Shown here piece by piece: positions 34,601-44,400 of a DNA stretch of 64,000 nucleotides. Every line of letters starts with the position of its first letter. Position 1 is the stretch's first letter. Source of the stretch: Lonicera japonica. Its lineage: Eukaryota > Streptophyta > Magnoliopsida > Dipsacales > Caprifoliaceae. The notes under the pieces are model-generated. The model was not told the origin of the DNA, did no database searches, and saw only the letters and a program-made list of their open reading frames with translations. The stretch is taken from the NCBI GenBank assembly GCA_021464415.1, contig JAKCWG010000475.1, positions 1 to 64,000 on the forward strand, in the 5' to 3' direction. The position numbers were made by a program, and so were the translations under genes.

Positions 34601-35417
34601 CTGGCATAGTGGTTGCAGCTCTAACCTGATGTTTAAATTTTTGGCAATGTTAACCATGAAATTTCTTTAGTTATACAGTGTCAACCTTCCATCAACTTTC
34701 ACTTGAAAGTTATTAATGAAGGCTTACATGGATCTAATGTGGACAAAAATAATAATATCAAAATAAAATAAAAGAGACACGAACCCCAAATGATAGTGGA
34801 CAAAAACTAAATAATGCCACGACTTTGAATCTACATGCTAGTTCTTTGTAAATTTTGTTATTCTCCAATGAATTCTAAAAATACAATAACATGAACTAGC
34901 TGTCTCTATAATGATATATTAGATTATGTTATTCTAAAATGCATATTTTTTTTTGGAATACTAAAATAGAAAAAAAATGTATGTTTGCAATAAGAATTGA
35001 GAACGGGTGTGGTCTGGTCCTTTTTTTTTATTATGTTTTCGTATTATTATTTTTGTCCACGTTAGATCCACTTAAGCCTCCGTTAAGAGCTTTGTAACGG
35101 AAGTGGATGGATGATTGACATTGTGTAACTAAAGAAACTTTAAGGTTGAATTTGCTAAAATTAATTAAAATAACATCAGGATCAAAGTTGCAAAATATCC
35201 CAAACTTCAAAGTCAAAGTTGTTAATTAATTTGTCCACGTCAGCTGGTTACGTAATCCTCCGTTAAGAGCTTTCAAACGGAAGTTGACGGAGGGTTGACA
35301 TTGCATAACTAAACGAATTTCAAGATCGATAATGTTAAAACTAAGATATTACAGTTGAAGTTGCAATAGATCCCAAACTAGCTTTAGGATCAAATTTGCT
35401 AATTCCCCATATTTAGA

Positions 35418-35951
35418 TATGTGAGAAACTATGTTGCTATGTTATAAAAAAATAAAATAAAATTGAATAGTTGGAACTGTGGTGTTCGTCGGTGGAAATG
35501 GGATGTGTAATTTTTGATCTAGTAGTTGCTGGGGAGTGTTTGTTGGGCATTGGACTGAATGTGGGCTACTCCAAACGTGAAATTATTAATAGGATCGGCC
35601 CAAAGGCCTCAATAAATTTAATAAAACATGGGCATGTATACCAGCTCACGTACTCCCATTTCTTTTATTTTGAAAAAGAAACCTTTAATTTTCTTTGCTT
35701 TGCTACAAATAATAATAAAAAATCTTCCTTACTTCAGGTGTAACTCGAACTTGAAATCTCCTAAAACTAGTTGGTCGCATTTACTCAAATGCTAATCTAC
35801 TCACTCATACTCTATACAATATTCGGGCTTAAGTTCAAGTAATAGATAGTATAAGTGTTTGGGTTTTAGTCTGCCATGCCCCCTCTCATACCATTCGAGA
35901 CGTATTCATTAATTGTATTAAAAGGATAAAGCTCTCATTGATGGTTTTAGA

Positions 35952-36018
<67 letters not shown>

Positions 36019-36239
36019 TGCTTCTATATTAATTATCCAAAATTTTACTTATGGCATAAATGAAATATAAAGAGTTATTACGTTCGGTTATTTTTGTTTC
36101 TACTCTTTTATTCAAAGAGTTCACGTTTGAAGAATGGTTAATCATCGCATCACTAGTTAAATATATATTTCTTTGGACTCATATTAACATTCTCATTATT
36201 TTTCTTTCAAACTTTTTAATCTTATATTTTTTGGAACAC
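35418..36239. other. Intergenic, microsatellite at 35951-36015
   Basis: Holds an (AAT)n run of about 21 units at 35951-36015. A reversed B-box-like sequence (about 35745-35755) hints at a SINE scrap but is too weak to call. No gene was recognised; the hydrophobic frame at 36060-36413 lies opposite a gag remnant in its second half. Confidence 0.5.
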
Positions 36240-37910
36240 AATCAAGTGTTTCATGGCAGCCGACTTATTTGTCACACCGTATATTACTTCAATTATCCCT
36301 GGGACTTTTGTCTTTGTTTGCACAACGGTCAAATCATTGTATGTTTTCTTGCCTTGATCGACCTTCCTTTGATCAGGCTTCATGTAATCAAACAAATGCC
36401 TGTGCTCAATTAACTTCTATAGGAAATGTTTCAGTGTCTTGCAATTCTCGGTTTTATGGTCGTGATCCGTGATAGGAACACCCGAGCATGGCATCCTGAG
36501 CAATTGGATTTCCTCCCATAAGATTTAACCATTTGAAGAAAGGTTGGCCTTCTATCTCATATATTATCAAATGAATTGGTTGGTTAAAAATGGTATTGAC
36601 ACCTTTAACAACCTCTGAATTTGGCTTCTTGTCATCAGTTGATCTTTTTTCTTTCTTGTTCTTCTTTGAAGAACCTTCTTATCCCTTGTCATTCTCCTTA
36701 TCTCTCTTGTAATTGGCCTTGTTTGTCACCAAATTATTGTCCTCTACTTGAGTAAACTCATCAATCATTGCTAATAAATCATCAAAAGTCTTGGGGGCCT
36801 TCTAGTTAAATGCCATTATGGTCCCATGGCAACCGATACTTTAAAGTACTAATGGAGACTTTTAAATCGTAGTCCTCGGGTTCTTGAAATACCTCCCACC
36901 ATGTGGAGGAGTATTTCCTCAATGTTTCGTTCTTGCCCTTTCTCAAGTGAGTGAGGGCATTTGGTCCCTTTACTACTTGGCTGTTGGTGATAAAATGGGC
37001 GGTGAACTATTCGGCCAGCTCTCTGAAACTATCGATCTTCCCCACCGTCAACTTGGCAAACAATCTGAAGGCCGAGTCCCTTGAACTAGCTGGGAACAAT
37101 ATTCTAAAGGACTAGATCATCAGAGATCCATAATGCCCTTATTATCTTGTAGTAGCGAACATGATTACAAGGTTAGTTGGAGCATTGTATACATTGAACT
37201 TTGGGGGGCTAAACTTCCTTCAGCTTGGCGGTGGTGTATTATTAATTCTTTGAGTGAAGGGAGAGCCGTGCTCCTCCCCCAGAGCTTTTAGCTCTATTGT
37301 TTTCTAAGCATTTGGAACCTTATTATCATCAATAGCCTACTAGATTAGTTTTCTCAAATCTTTCTCGACCTACTTTTTGATTGGATTTCTCCTTATAGGG
37401 TCACTTTGCCCTCTAATCGACCAAAGACATTTGGCAGAGGAGTCGAATCAATTATCTTAAGCCGAGCCTGTGGAATATCAAATCTTGGCGCATCGGCCAC
37501 CTTTTTTTTTTGCACCTTTCAGTAGGGGTTGATTCACTGACTTTTTGATTGTTTCCTCCTTAGTAGAGGACATATGCGATCTATCATCATAACCAATTTT
37601 CAATGCTTGCCGAGCATTGGCAGCTATTTGTTCCTCATTTTGAGTAAAACTTTTATCTCCAATCTTAACCTTGCCAGCTTAGTTTGAGAATTAATCTCAT
37701 TGTCACCACAACTAGGTAATTGGAGTCAAAGGGGTTTGTGGCTGTGTGGGTTCGATATTTTAACCAAACCACCATGTTTCCTAAGTTAGGTATTCCACTT
37801 GTGCGTTTTCGTCGTTATCCCCGGTAACACAGAAACATGGGGACCTTCTAATTTGTTATCACCCACTTGTTTGTTTTGGGTTTGGACCATTTTTGCATAT
37901 AAGGATTAAA
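36240..37910 (-). pseudogene. Ty3/gypsy gag remnant
   Basis: Minus-strand reading, in several frames, gives gag landmarks in order: RDSAFRLFAKLTVGKIDSFR, ELAEQFTAHFITNSQVVKGP, NALTHLRKGKNETLRKYSST, an acidic and Lys-rich linker (RDKENDKG, KKNKKEKRSTDDKKP), GGNPIAQDAMLG, and ITDHDHKTENCKTLKHFL followed by EHRHLFDY. The last resembles the H..HGHDTE.C..LK..IE.L segment in place of a CCHC knuckle. Stops and frameshifts make it inactive. A leader and primer-binding site lie upstream at about 37995-38020. No protease, RT or integrase follows, so the copy is truncated. Confidence 0.7.
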
Positions 37911-37994
37911 GAAATGTAATTTGCAAGGAAAATAAACTGTAGTGAGAGAAAGTAGATTTGGTTATTAGAAAAAAAGAGCACGGTGGTTGTTGGA

Positions 37995-38351
37995 AGTGGA
38001 TTCCGACAGACAACACCAATTGTGGGTGCCAAAAATTCGACAAGCCCAAATTGATGAGAACTTTAGCTTGTTCACACATATGTAAATGGTTATTTACCAT
38101 AACTTATCCTCTAACTCAACTTTTCTCTACAAGTTGGCGAATTAGCAGTGGTGGGTCTTAATTGTCTCTGTAGATCTTGTTCGGTTGACTTCATCTGGCC
38201 AGGTGGTCTTCCTTATCCTTAGGTGGGCCTTTCATTATCTCTATGGTAGGTTGGTTAACCTTTCTTAATAGACGTCTATTATTCAAAACAATATTGTTAT
38301 CTCATTTGGTCGGCTTGCCCAGGAACGTTATGTTGTTACCTGGTCTGCTTA
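37995..38351 (-). mobile_element. Gypsy primer-binding region and 5' LTR, first part
   Basis: On the minus strand the LTR ends GGCACCCACA at 38021, followed by ATTGGTGTTGTCTGTCGG (38020-38003), the usual layout of plant gypsy elements, where a tRNA primer site starts just after the LTR. The LTR is interrupted after 38351 by the non-autonomous element and resumes at about 40991. Confidence 0.6.
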
Positions 38352-40985
38352 TGACGCGAATCTGGATCGTCTTTCCTAACCAGGCTAATGGATCCTCAAC
38401 CCTTGAACTACGAACATAGCAAGAACCTTGAAATACGTCGAAAAAAATAGAAGGCAAAAACCTCAATCCAACGCTTAAAGAAGTGCGAACCTCGGTATAA
38501 TGAATGACGCCACAATCTAGTGTGGTTGCTAGATTGATAAGTCAAGAATAATTGAATTAATCAGTTCAACATGCTCTTAGAGAACACAAAGAGAAAATTC
38601 TCAATTTAATTAATCATCAAAACTATTAATAATAAAAAAATAACGTGCCTCCTTTAAATAGGAGTAAACAAAACCTTAATCCTAATTCAAAAAGGAAACT
38701 AATTCTTACTTAGAAAAGAAAAATAAAACTCCTAGAATATTCCTAATGCAATAAGAAAATTAATAATAAAAATAATATGGACACTTATTCAAAAATGAAA
38801 CTACTATTCTAATTCATAATTGAATAATGAAATAATGATAATTCTAATAATTAAAACTACTTAAAATAATAATTGACTTCGCACACTCTATGACTTCTGT
38901 GTTTGACTATGTTTAAATCCTTTAACTGCGCGCGTACAAGTATGCTCCAAGGTCATCCAATACCAGTACGGACCCTACCAATCAATGCTTTAATCATGTC
39001 GGAGCTTGTGCTAGCCTGGATCATATTATTTCCCAATTTTTCAAGAAGATTCATCCTTGAATCTTGGCTAAGTATTGCTTGACTCAACCAGCATCTACCA
39101 ACTTCAACATTCGGACGAAACTTTGGAACTTGGAATCTCCTATGCAATCGAACAAGTATTTTGAATACTTTCCATTCCTCTGTCGGAACTCAACATGAGA
39201 TAATTCTGTTCGTCCCTACCATGAAAACAAATATTTTGAATATCTTCGACGCTTAATCCTCCTTGCAAAGCAAAACTCCTCGAAGTTCAAACCATACTGC
39301 AATGCGATCCTCCAAAACTTATTGAGAAAATCCAACAACATAAAGTTTGGATGGACATCAAAGCGATCCACTCCAATGAAATCAATAAGCTCAACATTGT
39401 CAATCTTCAACTCAACACGAACATCATCTATTTCCTTGGTAGAAATATTATCCAAATCAGCAACGTTAGTTGAAGTCTTTTGCTCATGGACTTGCCCCTC
39501 AATTAAAATCAATTGGCCTCCCTCAATGCAGTTCTCACTTATATCCACACCTACGGAGGGAAGTGCTTGCACTTGTGGTTCTTCAACTTGTACTAAAGCT
39601 TCTTCATTTTCCTCTATTTGCAAGCTTGGAATTAAACCTTCAACCCACAACTCACCTTCTTCAGCCGTCACTTTAATTTCCTTGATCTCATCAGTTTTTG
39701 GCTTATTCTTCAATGTCGGCTTAGATTTGGCTCGTTTCTCTTCTTCTTTCAATTGATTTGGTATGCTAAAAGATGTATTCAGACTTTGACTTGGCTCTAG
39801 GCTTCCTTTCTTCTTAGACTGCTCATAGGCTTCGACAAACATCTCCTCAAACCTACGAATAAATGCATCATCAAACAAATAAACCTTCTTCTTGCTACTA
39901 CCCATATTATTATCTCGAATTCGACTTTCTCCAACCTCACTACCATGGCTTATATTAATAACACCCGAATCCCATTCATCTTCAAATTTAACTTTATGAG
40001 ACTGACTTTTCAATCTCTCTTTAGGAGCTTTATTCAACCGCTTGCACTGTTCAATCTCTAATTGCGTTAATCGCGCACTATCGCATTTAATCTCCTCTTG
40101 AAGCCACCTTTCTCCATATTCAAAGTTTAGACAAGACATACTTGCTAGATAGAAAAGTTTTCTCTGATACCAATGACGCAAACTCGGATCGTCTTTTCTA
40201 GCCAGGCTAATGGAATCTCAACCCTTGAACTACGAACGTAGCAAGAACTTTGGAATATGTCGAAAAGATGGAAGGCGAAAACTTTAACCCAACGCTTAAA
40301 GAAGCGCGAACCTCGGTATAATGAATGGTGCCACAATCTAGTGTGGTTGCTAGATTGATAAGTCAAGAACAACTGAATTAATCAATTCAACATGTTCAAC
40401 ATGCTCTTAGAGAACACAAAGAGAAAACTCTCAATTTAATTAATCATCAAAACTATTAATAATAAAAAAATAATGTGCCTCCTTTAAATAGGAGTGAACA
40501 AAGCCTTAATCCTAATTCAAAATGGAAACTAATTCCTACTTAAAAAAAGAAAATAAAACTCCTAGAATATTCCTAATGCAATAAGGAAATTAATAATAAA
40601 AATAATATGGACACTTATTCAAAAAGGAAACTACTAATCTAATTCAAAATGGAAACTAATTCCTACTTAAAAAAAGAAAATAAAACTCTTAGAATATTCC
40701 TAATGCAATAAGGAAATTAATAATAAAAATAATATGGACACTTATTCAAAAAGGAAACTACTAATCTAATTCCTAATTGAATAATGAAATAATGATAATT
40801 CTAATAATTAAAACTACTTAAGATAATAATTGACTTTGCACGCTCCATAACTTCTGTGTTTGACTATTCTTAAATCCTTTAGTTGCGCGCGTACAAGTAT
40901 GCTCCAAAGTCATTCAATACCAGTACGGACCCTACCAATCAATGCTTTAATCATGTCGGAGCTTGTGCTAGCCTGGATCACATTA
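38352..40985 (-). mobile_element. Non-autonomous LTR retrotransposon with one intact frame
   Basis: LTRs at 38352-39028 (677 bp) and 40174-40985 (812 bp) are clearly homologous along their length. The second is longer because an internal segment of about 120 bp is duplicated in tandem (near 40518-40770). TGGTATCAGAG at 40172-40162 (minus) is the initiator-tRNA-Met primer site, and a purine run AAAAATTGGGAAA abuts the 3' LTR (about 39041-39029). The 5-bp flanks GCTTA (38347-38351, 40986-40990) match. The internal region is only 1.1 kb and has no protease, RT or integrase, so mobility must be supplied in trans. It sits inside the gypsy LTR. Confidence 0.85.
39216..40139 (-). CDS. Protein of unknown function in the non-autonomous LTR element
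   Basis: An uninterrupted 307-codon frame from ATG 40139 (the frame stays open upstream to the primer site, but this is the first ATG). It starts MSCLNFEYGERWLQEEIKC. It is highly charged: a Lys/Arg-rich N-terminal third (QCKRLNKAPKERLKSQSHK), a middle aromatic/acidic helix (YLFDDAFIRRFEEMFVEAYE), a Lys-rich linker, then an acidic Glu/Val-rich region (EENEEALVQVEEPQVQ) and a hydrophobic/basic C-terminus (FARRIKRRRY). No zinc knuckle, protease or polymerase motif is visible, so it is not a standard gag-pol. It could be a diverged gag or a captured host sequence. Family not recognised. An intact frame in a non-autonomous element implies youth or selection. Confidence 0.6.
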   Translation of the reverse strand: MSCLNFEYGERWLQEEIKCDSARLTQLEIEQCKRLNKAPKERLKSQSHKVKFEDEWDSGVINISHGSEVGESRIRDNNMGSSKKKVYLFDDAFIRRFEEMFVEAYEQSKKKGSLEPSQSLNTSFSIPNQLKEEEKRAKSKPTLKNKPKTDEIKEIKVTAEEGELWVEGLIPSLQIEENEEALVQVEEPQVQALPSVGVDISENCIEGGQLILIEGQVHEQKTSTNVADLDNISTKEIDDVRVELKIDNVELIDFIGVDRFDVHPNFMLLDFLNKFWRIALQYGLNFEEFCFARRIKRRRYSKYLFSW

Positions 40986-40990
40986 GCTTA

Positions 40991-41120
40991 GATGTCCTTC
41001 CCTCAGGGAAGTTGTGGGTTCTCAAATCATTCCATGTTATGGGCCTTCATGCTCTAGGCCATGGGTCAACCAGGGCATGTGCCATTGGTACTGGACCTGG
41101 CTAAAAGCCCTAATATATTA
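40991..41120 (-). mobile_element. Gypsy LTR, second part
   Basis: Continues the LTR of 38021-38351 after the nested element. GC-richer than the following sequence. The outer boundary is uncertain; no target duplication was found. Confidence 0.35.
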
Positions 41121-42176
41121 ATATCTGATTGACTTGATACTTTGCATGCTTGATAATTATAATCAAAATAGTTTGTGTAATGATGGAATTGATGAGTTAT
41201 AAATTTAAGAAAAAAAAGATATAAGTTAATCCTGCTAGGTTCACCCCTGCAAAAATCCACATTAATTGTGAACCCGTTTGGTTGCATAAATTGCCTAATT
41301 TTTTTTTTAAAAATTTCAAATAATGAATTGTAAATCTATGCTGTAAGAAAGAATTCAGTTATAATTCGTGGAATGCTCAGAAGACTTAAATGAGAAAGCC
41401 TAAATATTAGAATATATTTTTTTTAAATTCTTATATATTATTTAAAATTTTATCTAGAAACATTATATCAAGTGTACTAGAGACAATTTCTTCAAAATAT
41501 AGATCGATCGAGTTGAATTGAATTTCGTGATTCAATTTTTACAAGCAAATATAAAAAAACCTAAATATCATAAATTGCTTATTAATTGCAAAATGCCCAA
41601 TTCATTGTTTGATAGACAATCAAACATGATTTATATATGTAAATTCAGAAGTCAATTTGGCAGTCAACTAACAAAAAGGAATATCAAGAAGTACTGTTGT
41701 ACGTATGCCAAATATTGGATAATATCTAAGATATTTTTGAAACATCATTTAAATATTATATACTATATTGTCTAATTACGGGTGTAATAAATACATAGTA
41801 CACGACCAGGATTTGATGCTGTTCGTGGATCTCCATCGCGTATTTAGCGGCAATTTTTTATTAGAAAATATTTTTCACTATTTTTAAGATCAAAATTCAT
41901 CAAAGATCAATCTTTATACGGATACGATTTACAAAATCCGGACTTGTATATACTATATATGTATATAATATATTTATGACGTGGACCAGACTTGTATATA
42001 CTATATATTTAAATTTATGGTATGGACCGATCGAACTTTAATACATGACATTTTGTTTTAGCCAAAATATCAGAGATATGCTTTTAGCTAGCCGTGAGAA
42101 AATGTTGTTAAAAGTCCTGTCTGCACTAATTCTGTGGTTAAGTCATAACTTTTGGCAAATGTACTGTCAACTATTT
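41121..42176. other. Intergenic, no gene recognised
   Basis: Very AT-rich. It includes a short duplicated stretch around TATATACTATATAT with GTGGACCAGA/ATGGACCG (41945-42030). The 85-codon frame at 41518-41775 has no recognisable features. Confidence 0.45.
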
Positions 42177-42185
42177 AAAAAATAA

Positions 42186-42570
42186 GGGTAATTAGTAAAA
42201 ATGATTCTTAAAGTTTGACCAATGTCCCTCACTTGCCCTTAAAGTTTAATTTTCGGTTGAAGTATCCTTAAAGTTTTTAATTTGTCCCTCACTTGTCCAA
42301 AACTAGATGCCCCGTTAAAAACTTGGGCGGAAAAGACAAGTGGATGGACAAGTCAGGGACAAATTTCAAATTTCAAGTGGTTATTCTTAGAAGTTTTCAA
42401 ACTTGAGGGGTTATTTTCTAAGGTTTTCCATCGAGTTTTTAACGGAGCATCTAATTTTGGATGAGTGAGGAAAATTTAGAAACTTTAAGGATACTTCAGC
42501 CGAAAATTGAACTTTAGGAGTAAACGAGAGACATTGGTCAAACTTTAAGAGTCATTTTTGCTAATTACCC
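42186..42570. mobile_element. Mutator-like foldback MITE
   Basis: Inverted arms of about 145 bp, roughly 85-90% alike by eye, starting GGGTAATTAGTAAAAATGA and ending TCATTTTTGCTAATTACCC around a roughly 90-bp loop. The 9-bp flanks AAAAAATAA (42177-42185) and AAAAAATAT (42571-42579) differ at one base. No coding capacity. A transcript would form a long hairpin. Confidence 0.8.
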
Positions 42571-42579
42571 AAAAAATAT

Positions 42580-43054
42580 TTTAAATCCTAATCACACACT
42601 TTATATGTATCTGATATATTTTTTAAATTCAAAAATTCTGACAATCAAGTTGTTGAGGGGAATTTAGAATACATTGTTCAATTCGACTTTCTCACCTTTT
42701 GCAAATTACTTAATATTACCATATTTGACCTTGAATTAATGTTATATACCAAAGGCTAAAACTTTAACCGTTAAAAGAGTAAATAGCTGTAAGTTTTTTT
42801 CTTTTTCATTTTTTTTAACAAAAATACCTACACTTAGCTTACCACTTTTGTCTTAAACTCCTAATTAAGTAATTAACTAACAAAGAAACTACCTATCTAT
42901 AAAATCATAATACCTAGTACTACTAGGTTCAAAATTCTTAGGAGCTGTAAATATACTTGCACATACCTAGAGAGTGATTCTTATGTACTTTCTCTCACTT
43001 TGTTTTCTTCCAAATACCAAACCCTAGATCGAACTTGCTTTCTTTGTCTTAACG
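42580..43054. other. Upstream region of the NAC pseudogene
   Basis: AT-rich; no gene. A CT-rich leader (42985-43040) immediately precedes the ATG at 43055 and may be the old 5' UTR. Confidence 0.4.
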
Positions 43055-43086
43055 ATGGTACCAAAATCTACACTTTCGTTAGGTTT

Positions 43087-43378
43087 TATGCAGAGGCTGA
43101 TTCAGAATTCTTCCGAGGGGTGGGCTAATAGTAATAGATAAAAAAATTATAAAAAAATAAAATTAAAAGTATAACCATATAGTGAGTGATATAAATTTAA
43201 ATGAGTTATATAAATTAGTGGCTTATAATATTTGAGCTGAGCTAAGGGGTGGCTAAAATTTAGCAAAGGAGTGGGCTTATATTGATTTTTTTATTTTTTT
43301 TAATAGTGCTAGTAGGTTTTTCAAAATTTTGCCTTGTGCTGTAGCCCGCTCTATCCCCCCCGGTTCTGCCTCTGACTT
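43087..43378. mobile_element. hAT-like MITE in NAC subdomain A
   Basis: 292 bp bounded by TATGCAGAGGC and GCCTCTGACTT (CAGAGGC inverted), with perfect 8-bp flanks TTAGGTTT (43079-43086 and 43379-43386). The 8-bp duplication suggests the hAT superfamily. AT-rich interior without coding capacity. Confidence 0.75.
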
Positions 43379-44084
43379 TTAGGTTTAAACACACAAAGGA
43401 AGAGATTTTCCAGTTCCTTCGGTTGAAGATAAACGGTCAAGAATTGCCAAGTGGGGAAGGCGTAATCGGGGAGTTAAACGTTTATGACAAGAGGCAATTA
43501 GAGGAGATTTTCTTGAAGGGAGAAAAAGAAGATGAAGGAATAGTTTACATGTTTATAAGACTGAAGAACAAGAGTAAAAATGCAAAAATACAAAAGGATA
43601 GGAGGGTCGGCAAGGGTACGTGGAAATCTCAGCAAACAGGAAAATTAAAAGGTTTCGGCGAATGGAGAGAATTTCGGTACGAGAACGCTCAATCCAAGAA
43701 ACATAATCGTAAATGGAATATGACCGAGTACTTTCTTGAAAAAAAAAAAAGCGCTACCCTTATGTAAGTTTTTTTTATCTTCTCTCTTGAAATATATATG
43801 TGGGTTTATTAATTAACATGCATGCATGTGTAAATAATTGATGAAGAAGTTTTGTTATACTTTCATTGCTATATATATATGTGTGGTATGGGTCTCAACC
43901 ATATTATTTTCGTTTCACCAACTTGTATACTGAAAACTGTTAAAAATTAACAAGACTTTTTTCTAGTTATAAGATCTGAAATCGACAAAATGGAAATTAA
44001 AATTTTATTTTGAAGTAGTGAACTCTTAATTTAATTAATTTTAGATCGAGGGTTAGTATTATTACTACTGTTTTTACGGCAGTG

Positions 44085-44400
44085 GAAAAACCGTTCAGCG
44101 GCGGAACTGGGAGTTTCTTGTGTAGCAGTGAACTAATTTTGATCCTCAGGCCGACCCATATGCCGGTGGGCACAACAGAATCTTATCGGGCTCGGGTCAC
44201 TTTCGGGTGAGCACGATAAGACATGGTTGTGTTCAGGTTTATTAGTCAAACTTGTTAGACCCATTAAGACCCATGAAGACCAAGTAGACCCGCTAGGACC
44301 CGTTAACAACTCATTTGAAGCATATTTATCTTGTTTTCAGGTTAATCATGACGGGTTATAGGGTTAATCGTTAGGAACTCATTTGAAGCATAATTCTTTA
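44085..44400. mobile_element. Transposon scraps in the NAC intron
   Basis: Includes a CACTA-like edge read on the minus strand as CACTGCTACACAAGAAACTC (44146-44127) and a stretch of GACCCATTAAGACCC/CCCGTTA motifs (44240-44390) like that at 63460-63500. Boundaries were not resolved. Confidence 0.35.

Larger units (their letters stand above)
27206..34611. mobile_element. Complete non-autonomous CACTA (En/Spm-type) transposon, 7.4 kb
   Basis: Begins CACTAGGCCCAACAAGCTCT and ends in the inverse of CACTATGCCAGAAAAGGGTT, flanked by the 3-bp duplication GTT (27203-27205 and 34612-34614), the CACTA signature. Dense subterminal arrays of a palindromic motif lie at both ends (27222-27915 and 33466-34600). 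No transposase with the usual long frames is present; the interior is AT-rich, with two minus-strand exon-like segments (30897-30829, 28399-28226), a microsatellite and a 53-bp tandem duplication. It is non-autonomous and would depend on a transposase from another copy. Confidence 0.88.
27016..35408. mobile_element. Mutator-like foldback element hosting a CACTA transposon
   Basis: Inverted ends GGGGAATTTACAAATTTGA (27016) and TCAAATTTGCTAATTCCCC (to 35408), with 9-bp flanks AGATTTGGA (27007-27015) and ATATTTAGA (35409-35417), 7 of 9 matching. Each arm contains two tandem copies of a roughly 190-bp unit with the landmark order CTTAATGGAGGCTTACAT and GTGGACAAA; the units are inverted in the right arm (about 35040-35408). 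Removing the CACTA at 27206-34611 plus one GTT restores the second left-arm unit. Net size is about 1 kb without coding capacity. The left end lies 226 bp upstream of the psaK start codon. Confidence 0.7.

Noticed and set aside
36060..36413. 117-codon hydrophobic plus-strand frame
   Set aside because: Its second half overlaps the antisense gypsy gag remnant and the first half is T-rich low complexity.
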